DNA from: VRUE01 sp036525295
GTDB lineage: Bacteria > Actinomycetota > Thermoleophilia > Solirubrobacterales > 70-9
DNA length: 24,524 bases
Direction: 5' to 3'
NCBI GenBank assembly: GCA_036525295.1
Contig: DATDAQ010000158.1
Location: 1 to 24,524 of the forward strand
Shown: piece by piece, positions 13,691 to 20,227 of the stretch
How the letters are laid out: every line of letters begins with the position of its first letter
Numbering within the stretch: position 1 is the first letter of the stretch
Notes under the pieces: model-generated
The model's database searches: none
What the model was told of the DNA's origin: nothing
What the model saw: only the letters and a program-made list of their open reading frames with translations
Made by a program: the position numbers and the translations under genes

Positions 13691-14098
13691 TCAGGCGCTG
13701 ACGTCGACGATCTCGATCAGCCTCTCAAGGCCACGCAGATCTTTCGCGTTGAGGGTGTAGAGCGGGAGGTCGTGGGCGAGGGCCGTTGCAGCGATCATCA
13801 AGTCGACGGCGCGGGAGCCCCGGGGCTTTCGGCCGGCGCCCATCGCGGACGCGTAGATGAGCCCATACGCACGCGCACAGGACGGATCGAAGGGAAGCGT
13901 CTCGACGTTCGCCTCCACTGCCTGGATTTGGAGCTGGCGTCGAGCACGGGTCAAGTCGTCCCCTGCGGCATGAGGCCCCGTCGCCAGCTCGGCGAGCGTC
14001 AGTGCCGATATCGCGACCTCCGTCGGAAACGACGCCGGGTCGAGGTCGCCGAGGGCTACCGCCACAGACGTGTCGATCAGCGCCCGATCGCCCGGCAA
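13691..14098 (-). CDS. PIN-domain toxin (Phd-VapC type)
   Basis: This PIN protein of about 135 aa has LIDTSVAVAL at the N-terminus (first Asp), ALTLAELATGP (Glu), AVDLMIAATALAHDLPLYTLN (third and fourth acidic sites), and a C-terminal DLRGLERLIEIVDV. It is a VapC-like ribonuclease. The start is probably TTG 14098, 1 nt after the antitoxin TGA; the frame extends upstream through the antitoxin gene, but that part is a shadow. The partner is a Phd/YefM antitoxin rather than a VapB, a recurrent pairing. Confidence 0.87.
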   Translation of the reverse strand: MPGDRALIDTSVAVALGDLDPASFPTEVAISALTLAELATGPHAAGDDLTRARRQLQIQAVEANVETLPFDPSCARAYGLIYASAMGAGRKPRGSRAVDLMIAATALAHDLPLYTLNAKDLRGLERLIEIVDVSA

Positions 14099-14099
14099 C

Positions 14100-14354
14100 T
14101 CAGTAGCGAGGCGTAGGGTCCTGATCGACGTAGCGATCGATATCCGCGCGGAACTCCTCGTAGTCGATGCTCGGAACGTTCTTGAAGGCGGCGATGAGCT
14201 TGTCGGCGCGCACGAATTGCCGCCTCGCGTACGGGCGGAGCTCACCGACCGGCTCCCCGTTCCTGGTGACGATGAAGTCCTCGCCACCGTCGAGGGCCCT
14301 CATCACCTCGCCGCTGTTGTTGCGCAGCTCTCTCTGGGTCAATTTCCTCGTCAT
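14100..14354 (-). CDS. Phd/YefM-family antitoxin
   Basis: This 84-aa protein has the Phd/YefM N-terminal fold: MTRKLTQRELRNNSGEVMRA, then FIVTRNGEPVGELRP. The acidic C-terminal tail (SIDYEEFRADIDRYVDQDP) would bind the toxin. The start is ATG 14354. The gene overlaps the last 113 bp of the upstream P-loop-like gene in another frame, which suggests that the tail of that gene is not native. A perfect 10-bp palindrome lies 14 nt before the start. Confidence 0.88.
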   Translation of the reverse strand: MTRKLTQRELRNNSGEVMRALDGGEDFIVTRNGEPVGELRPYARRQFVRADKLIAAFKNVPSIDYEEFRADIDRYVDQDPTPRY

Positions 14355-14970
14355 CGGGCTCACTGTAGCACGCGTGCGCCGCTGAAATTTCGCTTTCCAA
14401 AAGGGAATCGAGCACGGACGAGGGCAGCCCACCGGGGGTGTCCGCTGGCAGCACCCCGAACAACGCCCGGCGTGCGGGCACCCAGGCGAGGGGTCGCTTC
14501 AAAACCTTGACCTGCAGGCCACAACCCAGCAGCTCGGCGACGGCGAGAGCTGTCAAAGCGCGGTCGGAGGCGAGGTCGGCACATAGGAGCGCGCCGGTAG
14601 GCCGTATGCCCTCACCAGCCAGCAGCGGCTGCAGCCGCGCGGGCGGGAGGTGGACGACGGCGACGGAGTCGCGGACCAGGGGCAGCGCCGCCCGCACCAG
14701 TTCGAGCACCCCCTCTTCGTCGGGGACAGCGAGGTGGCAGATATGCCCGCGCGAGGCGGCCCGCAGTTGCGGCAGGTGGGCCGCAAGCCGCTCCTCCAGC
14801 TCGCGCGCGCCGGCCGATGCGATCAAGGTCGGGCGGGGTGGGCGGCCGCCGACGTCGATCAGAAGGCCCGGTCGGTCGGGGTCCGATCCGGCGCAGGCAA
14901 GCGCGGCCGCAGCGACCTTCGAGCCGCTCGCGCCGCCGACGGCCGTGACCAAGACCACGCGCTCGCTCAT
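14242..14970 (-). CDS. degenerate MinD/CpaE-like P-loop protein, 3' end probably replaced
   Basis: The 242-aa frame starts SERVVLVTAVGGASGSKVAA, which sits where a MinD/CpaE-type ATPase has its deviant Walker A, but the Lys-Thr/Ser pattern is imperfect. The body alternates strands and Ala/Leu-rich helices (GLLIDVGG, VAVVHLPP, GALLCADL, LQVKVLKRP). It follows two TadE-like genes with a 4-bp overlap (ATGA), as TadZ/Ssd-like genes do in Tad loci, so a role in placing a pilus or secretion apparatus is an inference. The last 50 or so residues run into the Phd antitoxin gene and turn Arg/Gln-rich, so the true C-terminus was probably lost when that module arrived. Confidence 0.6.
   Translation of the reverse strand: MSERVVLVTAVGGASGSKVAAAALACAGSDPDRPGLLIDVGGRPPRPTLIASAGARELEERLAAHLPQLRAASRGHICHLAVPDEEGVLELVRAALPLVRDSVAVVHLPPARLQPLLAGEGIRPTGALLCADLASDRALTALAVAELLGCGLQVKVLKRPLAWVPARRALFGVLPADTPGGLPSSVLDSLLESEISAAHACYSEPDDEEIDPERAAQQQRRGDEGPRRWRGLHRHQERGAGR
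14362..14377 (-). promoter_or_regulatory. palindrome and -10-like box before the Phd antitoxin
   Basis: GCACGCGTGC at 14368-14377 is a perfect palindrome, directly followed (minus strand) by TACAGT at 14367-14362, 7 nt from the ATG. A Phd-type operator overlapping the core promoter fits, though no -35 stands out. The element lies inside the 3' end of the upstream gene. Confidence 0.35.
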
Positions 14971-15305
14971 CGCCCGGCCGGCCTCGCGAAGGCGGAGCTA
15001 GTCATTGCCAACAGGTCCCCGAGTCGTGGCAACGGCGACGGCGGTCGCACCCGAACCTCCACCTTTCCCCCGCGCACCGTTACCTCCACGTCCTCCTCGG
15101 CCCAGCCCGGCAGGGCATCCCTGGCCGCGATCTCGGCCGGCCGCCCGGCGGCCAGCGCCAACGCCCCTGCCTCGGCAGCGCCGTCGGCCAGGGTCAGGGC
15201 GAAGCCGGCAAGGAGCAGCTGCAGCGCAATCGATCCGGCCAACAGCAGGAGCGGGATCGCGGCGATCGCTTCGACGGTCGCCTGTCCGCGGTCCCCCCTA
15301 TCCAT
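14967..15305 (-). CDS. TadE-like pseudopilin (second of pair)
   Basis: This 112-aa protein has the TadE N-terminal signature GQATVEAIAAIPLLLLAG followed by a single membrane helix. An Ala-rich helix (DGAAEAGALALAAGRPAEIA) and a short beta-rich end (VEVTVRGGKVEVRVRPP) complete it. TadE-like proteins are minor pseudopilins of tight-adherence systems. It overlaps the preceding gene by 8 nt and the next by 4 nt, so the three are one translational unit. No Flp pilin, TadA ATPase or TadB/C gene is in the window. Confidence 0.83.
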   Translation of the reverse strand: MDRGDRGQATVEAIAAIPLLLLAGSIALQLLLAGFALTLADGAAEAGALALAAGRPAEIAARDALPGWAEEDVEVTVRGGKVEVRVRPPSPLPRLGDLLAMTSSAFARPAGR

Positions 15306-15648
15306 CGCCCAGCCCGCTCTTCGCCGCCACCGTCAGTCGCGGCATACCCGGCAGCAGGCGCGGTACCGGCACGCGCACCGAGACAGCCCCCGAGTCCTCG
15401 ACGCGAGCGCCGGGCCGCAGGGACGGCGGCAGGGCGCTCCGGGCCGCCGCCCTCGCATCGCCCTCGACCAGCGCGGCGCGCGCGCCCGCACGCGCGGCCA
15501 CGCCCGCCGACCACAGCGAGTGGCCGACGAGGCCGAGCTGCGCCGCCACGAGAACCGCCAGCAGCAGAAGCGGGACCACCGCGATCAGCTCGACCGAGGC
15601 GGTCCCCTCCTCCCTGTGGCCTGCACTGCTGGCGGTCCGTGGCGACAC
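15298..15648 (-). CDS. TadE-like pseudopilin (first of pair)
   Basis: This 116-aa protein carries GTASVELIAVVPLLLLAVLV, the E-x-(n)-P processing and membrane segment of TadE-like proteins. A helix with repeated Ala/Arg (AARAGARAALVEGDARAAAR) and a beta-strand tail follow. GTG 15648 is the best start in frame. Upstream, at 15671-15699, is the 29-bp motif also found before the TadG-like fusion gene. The gene opens the TadE-TadE-P-loop unit. Confidence 0.82.
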   Translation of the reverse strand: MSPRTASSAGHREEGTASVELIAVVPLLLLAVLVAAQLGLVGHSLWSAGVAARAGARAALVEGDARAAARSALPPSLRPGARVEDSGAVSVRVPVPRLLPGMPRLTVAAKSGLGDG

Positions 15649-15670
15649 GCCATGACCGTCGCAAGGCCGG

Positions 15671-15699
15671 GCGCATGCGTGGCGCGCTCAACCGCGCGG
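15671..15699 (-). promoter_or_regulatory. 29-bp motif shared with the TadG-fusion gene
   Basis: This stretch matches 10787-10815 at 24 of 29 positions, in the same orientation and at about the same distance from the gene it precedes. The similarity weakens but continues toward the start codons. It holds hairpin-forming GCGCG...CGCGC halves. It may be a common promoter or regulator site for Tad-related genes. Confidence 0.4.
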
Positions 15700-15728
15700 A
15701 CCAGTGACTTCTCTCGCACCCAGAACGC

Positions 15729-16097
15729 TCAGTAGGAGTTCGCGTCGATCCAGACTCGCCAGATCGCCGCTACCGAGGCGCCGAGCAGGACGATCCAGGC
15801 AAGCGTGCCGCCGCCACTGGAGAAGAGCTCGTCGCTGCCGGCGATCAGCAGGGCGATCATCCCCAGCGCCCCGTACAGCAGCGCCCGGCGACCGTCGCTC
15901 AGCGTCGCCAGGGTCAGCTGATTCTGGCGGCTGAGCACGAACAGCGTCCAGGCGATCCCCGCCAGGAAGCCCATCGTGATCGCGGTGAGGATCGCTTCGG
16001 CGACATTGCCACCGGCTGGCGCGAAGGCAACAACCAGCGCCAGCAGCGCGATGATCGCGACGTTTCGCACGGTACGCACGGGAAAAATTCTACGCAC
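15729..16097 (-). CDS. small hypothetical membrane protein
   Basis: This protein of about 122 aa has four hydrophobic segments (NVAIIALLALVVAFAP, ILTAITMGFLAGIAWTLFVL, LLYGALGMIALLIAG, LAWIVLLGASVAAIW), so it is an integral membrane protein. I do not recognise a family. GTG 16097 lies 9 nt after the stop of the previous gene, so it is probably the last gene of the phosphate operon. Later GTG codons at 16079 and 16070 are possible starts; none has a clear ribosome-binding site. Confidence 0.6.
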   Translation of the reverse strand: MRRIFPVRTVRNVAIIALLALVVAFAPAGGNVAEAILTAITMGFLAGIAWTLFVLSRQNQLTLATLSDGRRALLYGALGMIALLIAGSDELFSSGGGTLAWIVLLGASVAAIWRVWIDANSY

Positions 16098-16106
16098 CGG
16101 GAGGTC

Positions 16107-16343
16107 CTACTTGCTCGACATCACCGCGATGCCGAAGACCACGGCCACCAGGGTGACCAGCACGGCAATGCCTGCGAGCACCGCTGCCCCGCCCGCAGCC
16201 AGCGGTCGTTCGTTGCGGCTGAGGTCGGCAAAGCGTGCGACGCCCCAGATCGCCACCGAGAAGACGACCGTTATTCCGACGCCGGCGACCAGCGACGCGA
16301 CCACCGTCTGCAGAAGCTCCTTGGTTTCGACGACGACCGCCAT
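16107..16343 (-). CDS. 78-aa two-helix membrane protein in the phosphate operon
   Basis: ATG 16343 is 2 nt after the Pit stop codon. The 78-aa product has two membrane helices (TVVASLVAGVGITVVFSVAI and AAVLAGIAVLVTLVAVVFGI) joined by a short polar loop with RFADLSRNER. I know no function, but the position suggests an accessory subunit or regulator of the phosphate transporter. The reading frame continues upstream through the pit gene, which is a shadow. Confidence 0.7.
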   Translation of the reverse strand: MAVVVETKELLQTVVASLVAGVGITVVFSVAIWGVARFADLSRNERPLAAGGAAVLAGIAVLVTLVAVVFGIAVMSSK

Positions 16344-16345
16344 GC

Positions 16346-17443
16346 TCAGCCCGCCGGGACCGGAGCGCCCTGGCGCGAGCGCCGGGAGAAGATCGCGGCG
16401 ATCAGCGAAAGCGACATCAGCGAGACGAGGACGGGGCCCAGGGCGCCGCTGCCGAAGATCGCGGTCGCCCCGTAGGCGAGGGCGCCGATCGCCGCCGCCG
16501 CCGGCAGCGTCAGCAACCAGGCGGTGACGATGTTGCCGGCGACCCCCCAGCGCACCGCCGAGACCCGCTTGCCGGCGCCGGCGCCCATGATGCCGCCGTT
16601 GATCACGTGGGTGGTCGAGAGCGGGAAGCCGAAGTGGGTGGAGGCGAGGATCACGGTGGCGCCGGCCCCCTGTGCCGAGAATCCCTGCGCCGCGTCCATC
16701 TTGATGATCCGCGTGCCGGTCGTGCGGATGATCCGCCAACCGCCGCTGTAGGTGCCGAGGGCGATCGCCACCGCTGAGGAGACGATCACCCAGAGCGGCG
16801 GGTCGGCGTCGGCGCCCAGCGTGCCGTTGGCGACCAGCGCCAGGGTGATCACGCCCATCGTCTTCTGCGCGTCGTTGGTGCCGTGGGCCAGCGCCAGCAA
16901 CCCGCCCGAGACGACCTGGCCATAGCGGAAGCCGCGCGTCACCAGCCCCGGTCGCTGTCTCCCGACGACCCTGTAGACCAGCCCGATCGCAATCCCGGCG
17001 ACGGTGAAGGCGAGGATCGGCGCGATCACGGCTGGGATCAGCACCTTGCCGACCAGCCCGTCGGCGATCACCGCATCGAAGCCCGCGGCCGCCACCGCCG
17101 AGCCGACCACGCCGCCGATCAGCGCGTGCGAGGAGCTCGACGGCAGCCCGAAGGACCAGGTGATCAGGTTCCATGCGATCGCCCCGATCAACCCGGCGAA
17201 GACGACCGTCGGCGTGACCACGCCGGAGTTGACGACGTCGTTGGCGACGGTCGCCGCGACCGAGATCGAGATGAAGGCGCCGGCGAAGTTGAGCAGCGCG
17301 GCCATCCCGATCGCCACCTGGGGGCGCGCCGCCCCGGTCGAGATCGAGGTCGCGACGACGTTCGCGGTGTCGTGGAAGCCGTTGGTGAAGTCGAAGGCAA
17401 GCGCCGTGCAAACGACGATGACGAGGATGACGTCAGAGCTCAT
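16346..17443 (-). CDS. pit: Pit-family inorganic phosphate transporter
   Basis: This 365-aa protein of the PiT/PHO4 family takes up phosphate (as a metal-phosphate or with protons) across the cell membrane. The two inverted family signatures are seen as DFTNGFHDTANVVATS near the N-terminus and ALAHGTNDAQKTMGVI around residue 190. SSSSHALIGG and STTHVINGGIMG give the paired S-[ST]-H loops. About ten hydrophobic segments are present, as expected. Its ATG is 4 nt after the stop of the DUF47 gene. Pit genes paired with a PhoU-like DUF47 gene are a widespread arrangement. Confidence 0.95.
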   Translation of the reverse strand: MSSDVILVIVVCTALAFDFTNGFHDTANVVATSISTGAARPQVAIGMAALLNFAGAFISISVAATVANDVVNSGVVTPTVVFAGLIGAIAWNLITWSFGLPSSSSHALIGGVVGSAVAAAGFDAVIADGLVGKVLIPAVIAPILAFTVAGIAIGLVYRVVGRQRPGLVTRGFRYGQVVSGGLLALAHGTNDAQKTMGVITLALVANGTLGADADPPLWVIVSSAVAIALGTYSGGWRIIRTTGTRIIKMDAAQGFSAQGAGATVILASTHFGFPLSTTHVINGGIMGAGAGKRVSAVRWGVAGNIVTAWLLTLPAAAAIGALAYGATAIFGSGALGPVLVSLMSLSLIAAIFSRRSRQGAPVPAG

Positions 17444-17447
17444 CCGC

Positions 17448-18065
17448 TCATGAATTCTTTATCACGATGCCCTCGATTATCTGGGCTGCGGTCTCGGTGG
17501 CGTCGATCGCGTTCTCGAGCACGGCGAACATGTCCTTCCAGCGGATCACGACCATCGGGTCGATGCCGTTGGAGAAGAGCGAGGCGACGGCGTCGCGGGA
17601 GATCCGGTCGCCCTCGTTCTCCAGGCGGTGGATTTCGATCCAGTATTTGTCGAGATCCTTGAAGTCGGGCAGGTGCTCGAGGCCCTCGGCGAGCTGCTCG
17701 CAGGCCCCGACCAGCACTTTGGTCAGCGCCTGGGCCTGCGCCATCGGCGCCTCGATCTTGTAGAGGCCGAGCAGGTCCGCGGCCTCCTCGGCGTAGTCGA
17801 CGATGTCGTCCATCTGCGTTGCGAGCGCGTAGATGTCCTCACGGTCGATCGGCGTTACGAAGGTCGAGTTGAGGCGTTTGACGATGTCGTGGGTGATCCG
17901 GTCGCCCTCGTGCTCGGCCTTGAAGATCTCGCGCGCGAGATCGCGGTCGTCGGGCCACGACCCCATCATCTCGTCGAGCAGCTGCGAGGCGCGAAGGGTG
18001 TTCTTGCCGGCCTCGATGAAGAGGTCGAAGAAGGTCCGGTCGCGAGGCAGGAGAGAGAGGCGCAC
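17448..18065 (-). CDS. PhoU-like DUF47 protein, Pit accessory
   Basis: This 205-aa all-helical protein belongs to the DUF47/PhoU-like family. It has the repeated E-x-x-[AG]-D motif as KAEHEGDRITHDIVKRLN in the first half and RLENEGDRISRDAVASLF in the second, plus TPIDREDIYALATQMDDIVD. These motifs bind metal clusters in PhoU proteins. The family modulates Pit transporters and phosphate homeostasis. The start is GTG 18065, 39 nt after the ppk stop. It is tightly linked to the downstream pit gene. Confidence 0.93.
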   Translation of the reverse strand: MRLSLLPRDRTFFDLFIEAGKNTLRASQLLDEMMGSWPDDRDLAREIFKAEHEGDRITHDIVKRLNSTFVTPIDREDIYALATQMDDIVDYAEEAADLLGLYKIEAPMAQAQALTKVLVGACEQLAEGLEHLPDFKDLDKYWIEIHRLENEGDRISRDAVASLFSNGIDPMVVIRWKDMFAVLENAIDATETAAQIIEGIVIKNS

Positions 18066-18104
18066 TACCTGGCAATCCTATTGATCGGGCCGGGCGCGGT
18101 TCGC

Positions 18105-20216
18105 TCAGCCGGCGCTCGCCGCGAGCTGCTCGGCCGCGCGCGCCGCATGGCGCTCTCGCAGCTCCTCCTGGACGCTGCGCCGCTGCCCGTTTTCGGGCCC
18201 GAGCCGGGTCCAGGCACCGTTGCTGTCCAGCTCCCAGGCGTTGGCGTTCTCGGCGAAGCAGCGCTCGAGCACGTCGAGCAGCTCGGCTTTCAGGACCGGG
18301 TCCTCGACCGGCGTCACCAGCTCGACGCGGCTGTCGAGATTGCGCGGCATCAGGTCGGCCGAGCCCACCAGCACCCGCGTCTCCTCGCCGCGCTGGAAGG
18401 CGTAGACGCGGGAGTGCTCGAGGAAACGCCCGACGATCGAGACGACGCGGACGTTGTCGGAAACCCCCGGCACGCCCGGCCGCAGGCAGCAGATTCCGCG
18501 CACGTTGAGGTCGACCCGCACGCCCGCCTGCGAGGCCTCGTACAGCGCCTGGATGCAGGCAGCGTCGACCAGCGAGTTCATCTTCAGCGCTATCCGCGCC
18601 TCCTCGCCGGCGCGCTGCGCCTCGACCGTGGTCTCGATCTCCTCGAGGATGCGGTTGCGCATCGTCGTCGGCGAGACCAGGACCTTGCGGTACTCGGCCG
18701 GGCGTCCGTACCCGGTGAGGAAGTTGAACATCTCGGCGACGTCGGCGCCGATCTCCTCGTCGGCGGTGAAGAGGCCGAAGTCGGTGTAGAGGCGGGCGGT
18801 CTTGGGGTGGTAGTTGCCGGTGCCGATGTGGACGTACTCGCGCACCCGGTTGCCCTCACGGCGGGCGACGACGATTGCCTTCACGTGCGTCTTCAGCCCC
18901 GGAATGCCGTAGACGACGTGCACGCCGGACTCCTCCAGCGACTTGGCCCAGTGGATGTTGGCCTCCTCGTCGAAGCGAGCCTTCAGCTCGACCATGCAGA
19001 CCGCCTGCTTACCGCGTTCGGAGGCGCGAATCAGCGAGGGGACCAGCGGCGAGTCGTCGCTGGTCCGGTACACCGTCTGCTTGATCGCAAGCACGTCGGG
19101 GTCGGCGACCGCCTGCTCGACGAAGCGCTCGACCGAGGTCGCGAAGGAGTCGTAGGGGTGGTGAACGAGGATGTCCTCACTGCGGATCGCGGCGAAGATG
19201 TCGACCGGCTCGTCGTCCTCGCCCTGCAGGCGCGGCTGGGTCACCGGCGTCCAGGGCGAGTAGCGCAGCTCGGCGTGGCCGGGAACATCGGCGACCGCGG
19301 TGAGATCGGCGAGGTCGATCAGGCCGTCGACGTCGTAGACCTCCCGATCCTCGAGCCGCAGCGCGTCGATCAGCTGCTGGCGCAGCTTCGGGTTCATCCC
19401 GGCGGCGATCTCCAACCGCACGACCTCACCGAAGCGGCGGCGGCGGATCTCGTCCTGGACCGCCTGCAGTAGGTCGTCGGCCTCGTCGGAGACGGTGAAG
19501 TCGGCGTCCCGGGTGACGCGGAAGTAGCCGTGGTCGACGACCTCGGTGCCGGGAAAGAGCACGTCGAGGTTGGCGGCGATCGCCTCCTCCAGCGGCACGA
19601 ACGCCTTGCCGTCGTCTCCAACGGGCAGGAAGCGGCCGAGCAGCTCCTTCGGCACCTTTACCCGGGCGATGATCTCCGTCCCGCTGTCGGGATCGCGCAG
19701 CAGCACGCCGAGGCTGAGCGAGAGGTTGGAGATGTACGGGAAGGGCCGTCCGAGGCCGATCACCAGCGGCGTCAGCGCCGGAAAGACCTGCTCGTGGAAG
19801 CGCTCGTCGATTTCGCGGCGCTCCTCGGCGGTCGCCGAGTCGAGCGTGACGATGCGGATCTCGTGCTGCTCCAGCGCCGGTCGGATCTTGCCCTCGAAGC
19901 AACGGTGCAGGCGCCGGTCGAGCTCCAGGACCCGCGCCTGGATCGCGTCGATCTGCGCGCCGGGGGCGAGGCCGTCGGGACCGCGCGCGTCGATTCCGGC
20001 GTCGAGCTGGTCGAAAAGGCCAGCCACCCGGACCATGTAGAACTCGTCCAGGTTGGAGGCGTAGATCGCGCAGAAGCGGACCTGCTCCAGCAGCGGCACC
20101 TCAGGATCCTCGGCCAGTTCGAGCACCCGCTGGTTGAAGTCGAGCCAGGAGAGCTCGCGGTTGAAATAGAGAGCGGGATCGTCGATTCGCCAATCGTACT
20201 GCCGCTGTGCCGCCAT
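18105..20216 (-). CDS. ppk1: polyphosphate kinase 1
   Basis: PPK1 reversibly polymerises the gamma-phosphate of ATP into inorganic polyphosphate. The 703-aa length is normal. The N-terminal signature is YFNRELSWLDFNQRVLELA, with YASNLDEFYMVRVAGL after it. The core has HHPYDSFATSVERFVEQA, VYRTSDDSPLV, and ELKARFDEEANIHWAK. The autophosphorylated His is in GLKTHVKAIVV, and a second conserved His follows in HIGTGNYHPKTARLYTDFGL. The C-terminal ATP-binding region has VGSADLMPRNLDSRVE. The start is ATG 20216, 11 nt after the PHP-glycosyltransferase stop; the frame stays open far upstream, but only as a shadow of that gene. Confidence 0.96.
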   Translation of the reverse strand: MAAQRQYDWRIDDPALYFNRELSWLDFNQRVLELAEDPEVPLLEQVRFCAIYASNLDEFYMVRVAGLFDQLDAGIDARGPDGLAPGAQIDAIQARVLELDRRLHRCFEGKIRPALEQHEIRIVTLDSATAEERREIDERFHEQVFPALTPLVIGLGRPFPYISNLSLSLGVLLRDPDSGTEIIARVKVPKELLGRFLPVGDDGKAFVPLEEAIAANLDVLFPGTEVVDHGYFRVTRDADFTVSDEADDLLQAVQDEIRRRRFGEVVRLEIAAGMNPKLRQQLIDALRLEDREVYDVDGLIDLADLTAVADVPGHAELRYSPWTPVTQPRLQGEDDEPVDIFAAIRSEDILVHHPYDSFATSVERFVEQAVADPDVLAIKQTVYRTSDDSPLVPSLIRASERGKQAVCMVELKARFDEEANIHWAKSLEESGVHVVYGIPGLKTHVKAIVVARREGNRVREYVHIGTGNYHPKTARLYTDFGLFTADEEIGADVAEMFNFLTGYGRPAEYRKVLVSPTTMRNRILEEIETTVEAQRAGEEARIALKMNSLVDAACIQALYEASQAGVRVDLNVRGICCLRPGVPGVSDNVRVVSIVGRFLEHSRVYAFQRGEETRVLVGSADLMPRNLDSRVELVTPVEDPVLKAELLDVLERCFAENANAWELDSNGAWTRLGPENGQRRSVQEELRERHAARAAEQLAASAG

Positions 20217-20227
20217 CCCACCGGGCC

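Noticed and set aside
16107..17411. A 434-codon frame overlapping pit
   Set aside because: Only its last 78 codons, after the pit stop, look like a real protein; the rest is Arg/Gly-rich shadow of pit.
17628..19472. A 614-codon plus-strand frame opposite ppk and the DUF47 gene
   Set aside because: It spans two well-identified genes on the other strand and shows no recognisable motif; it is an antisense shadow.
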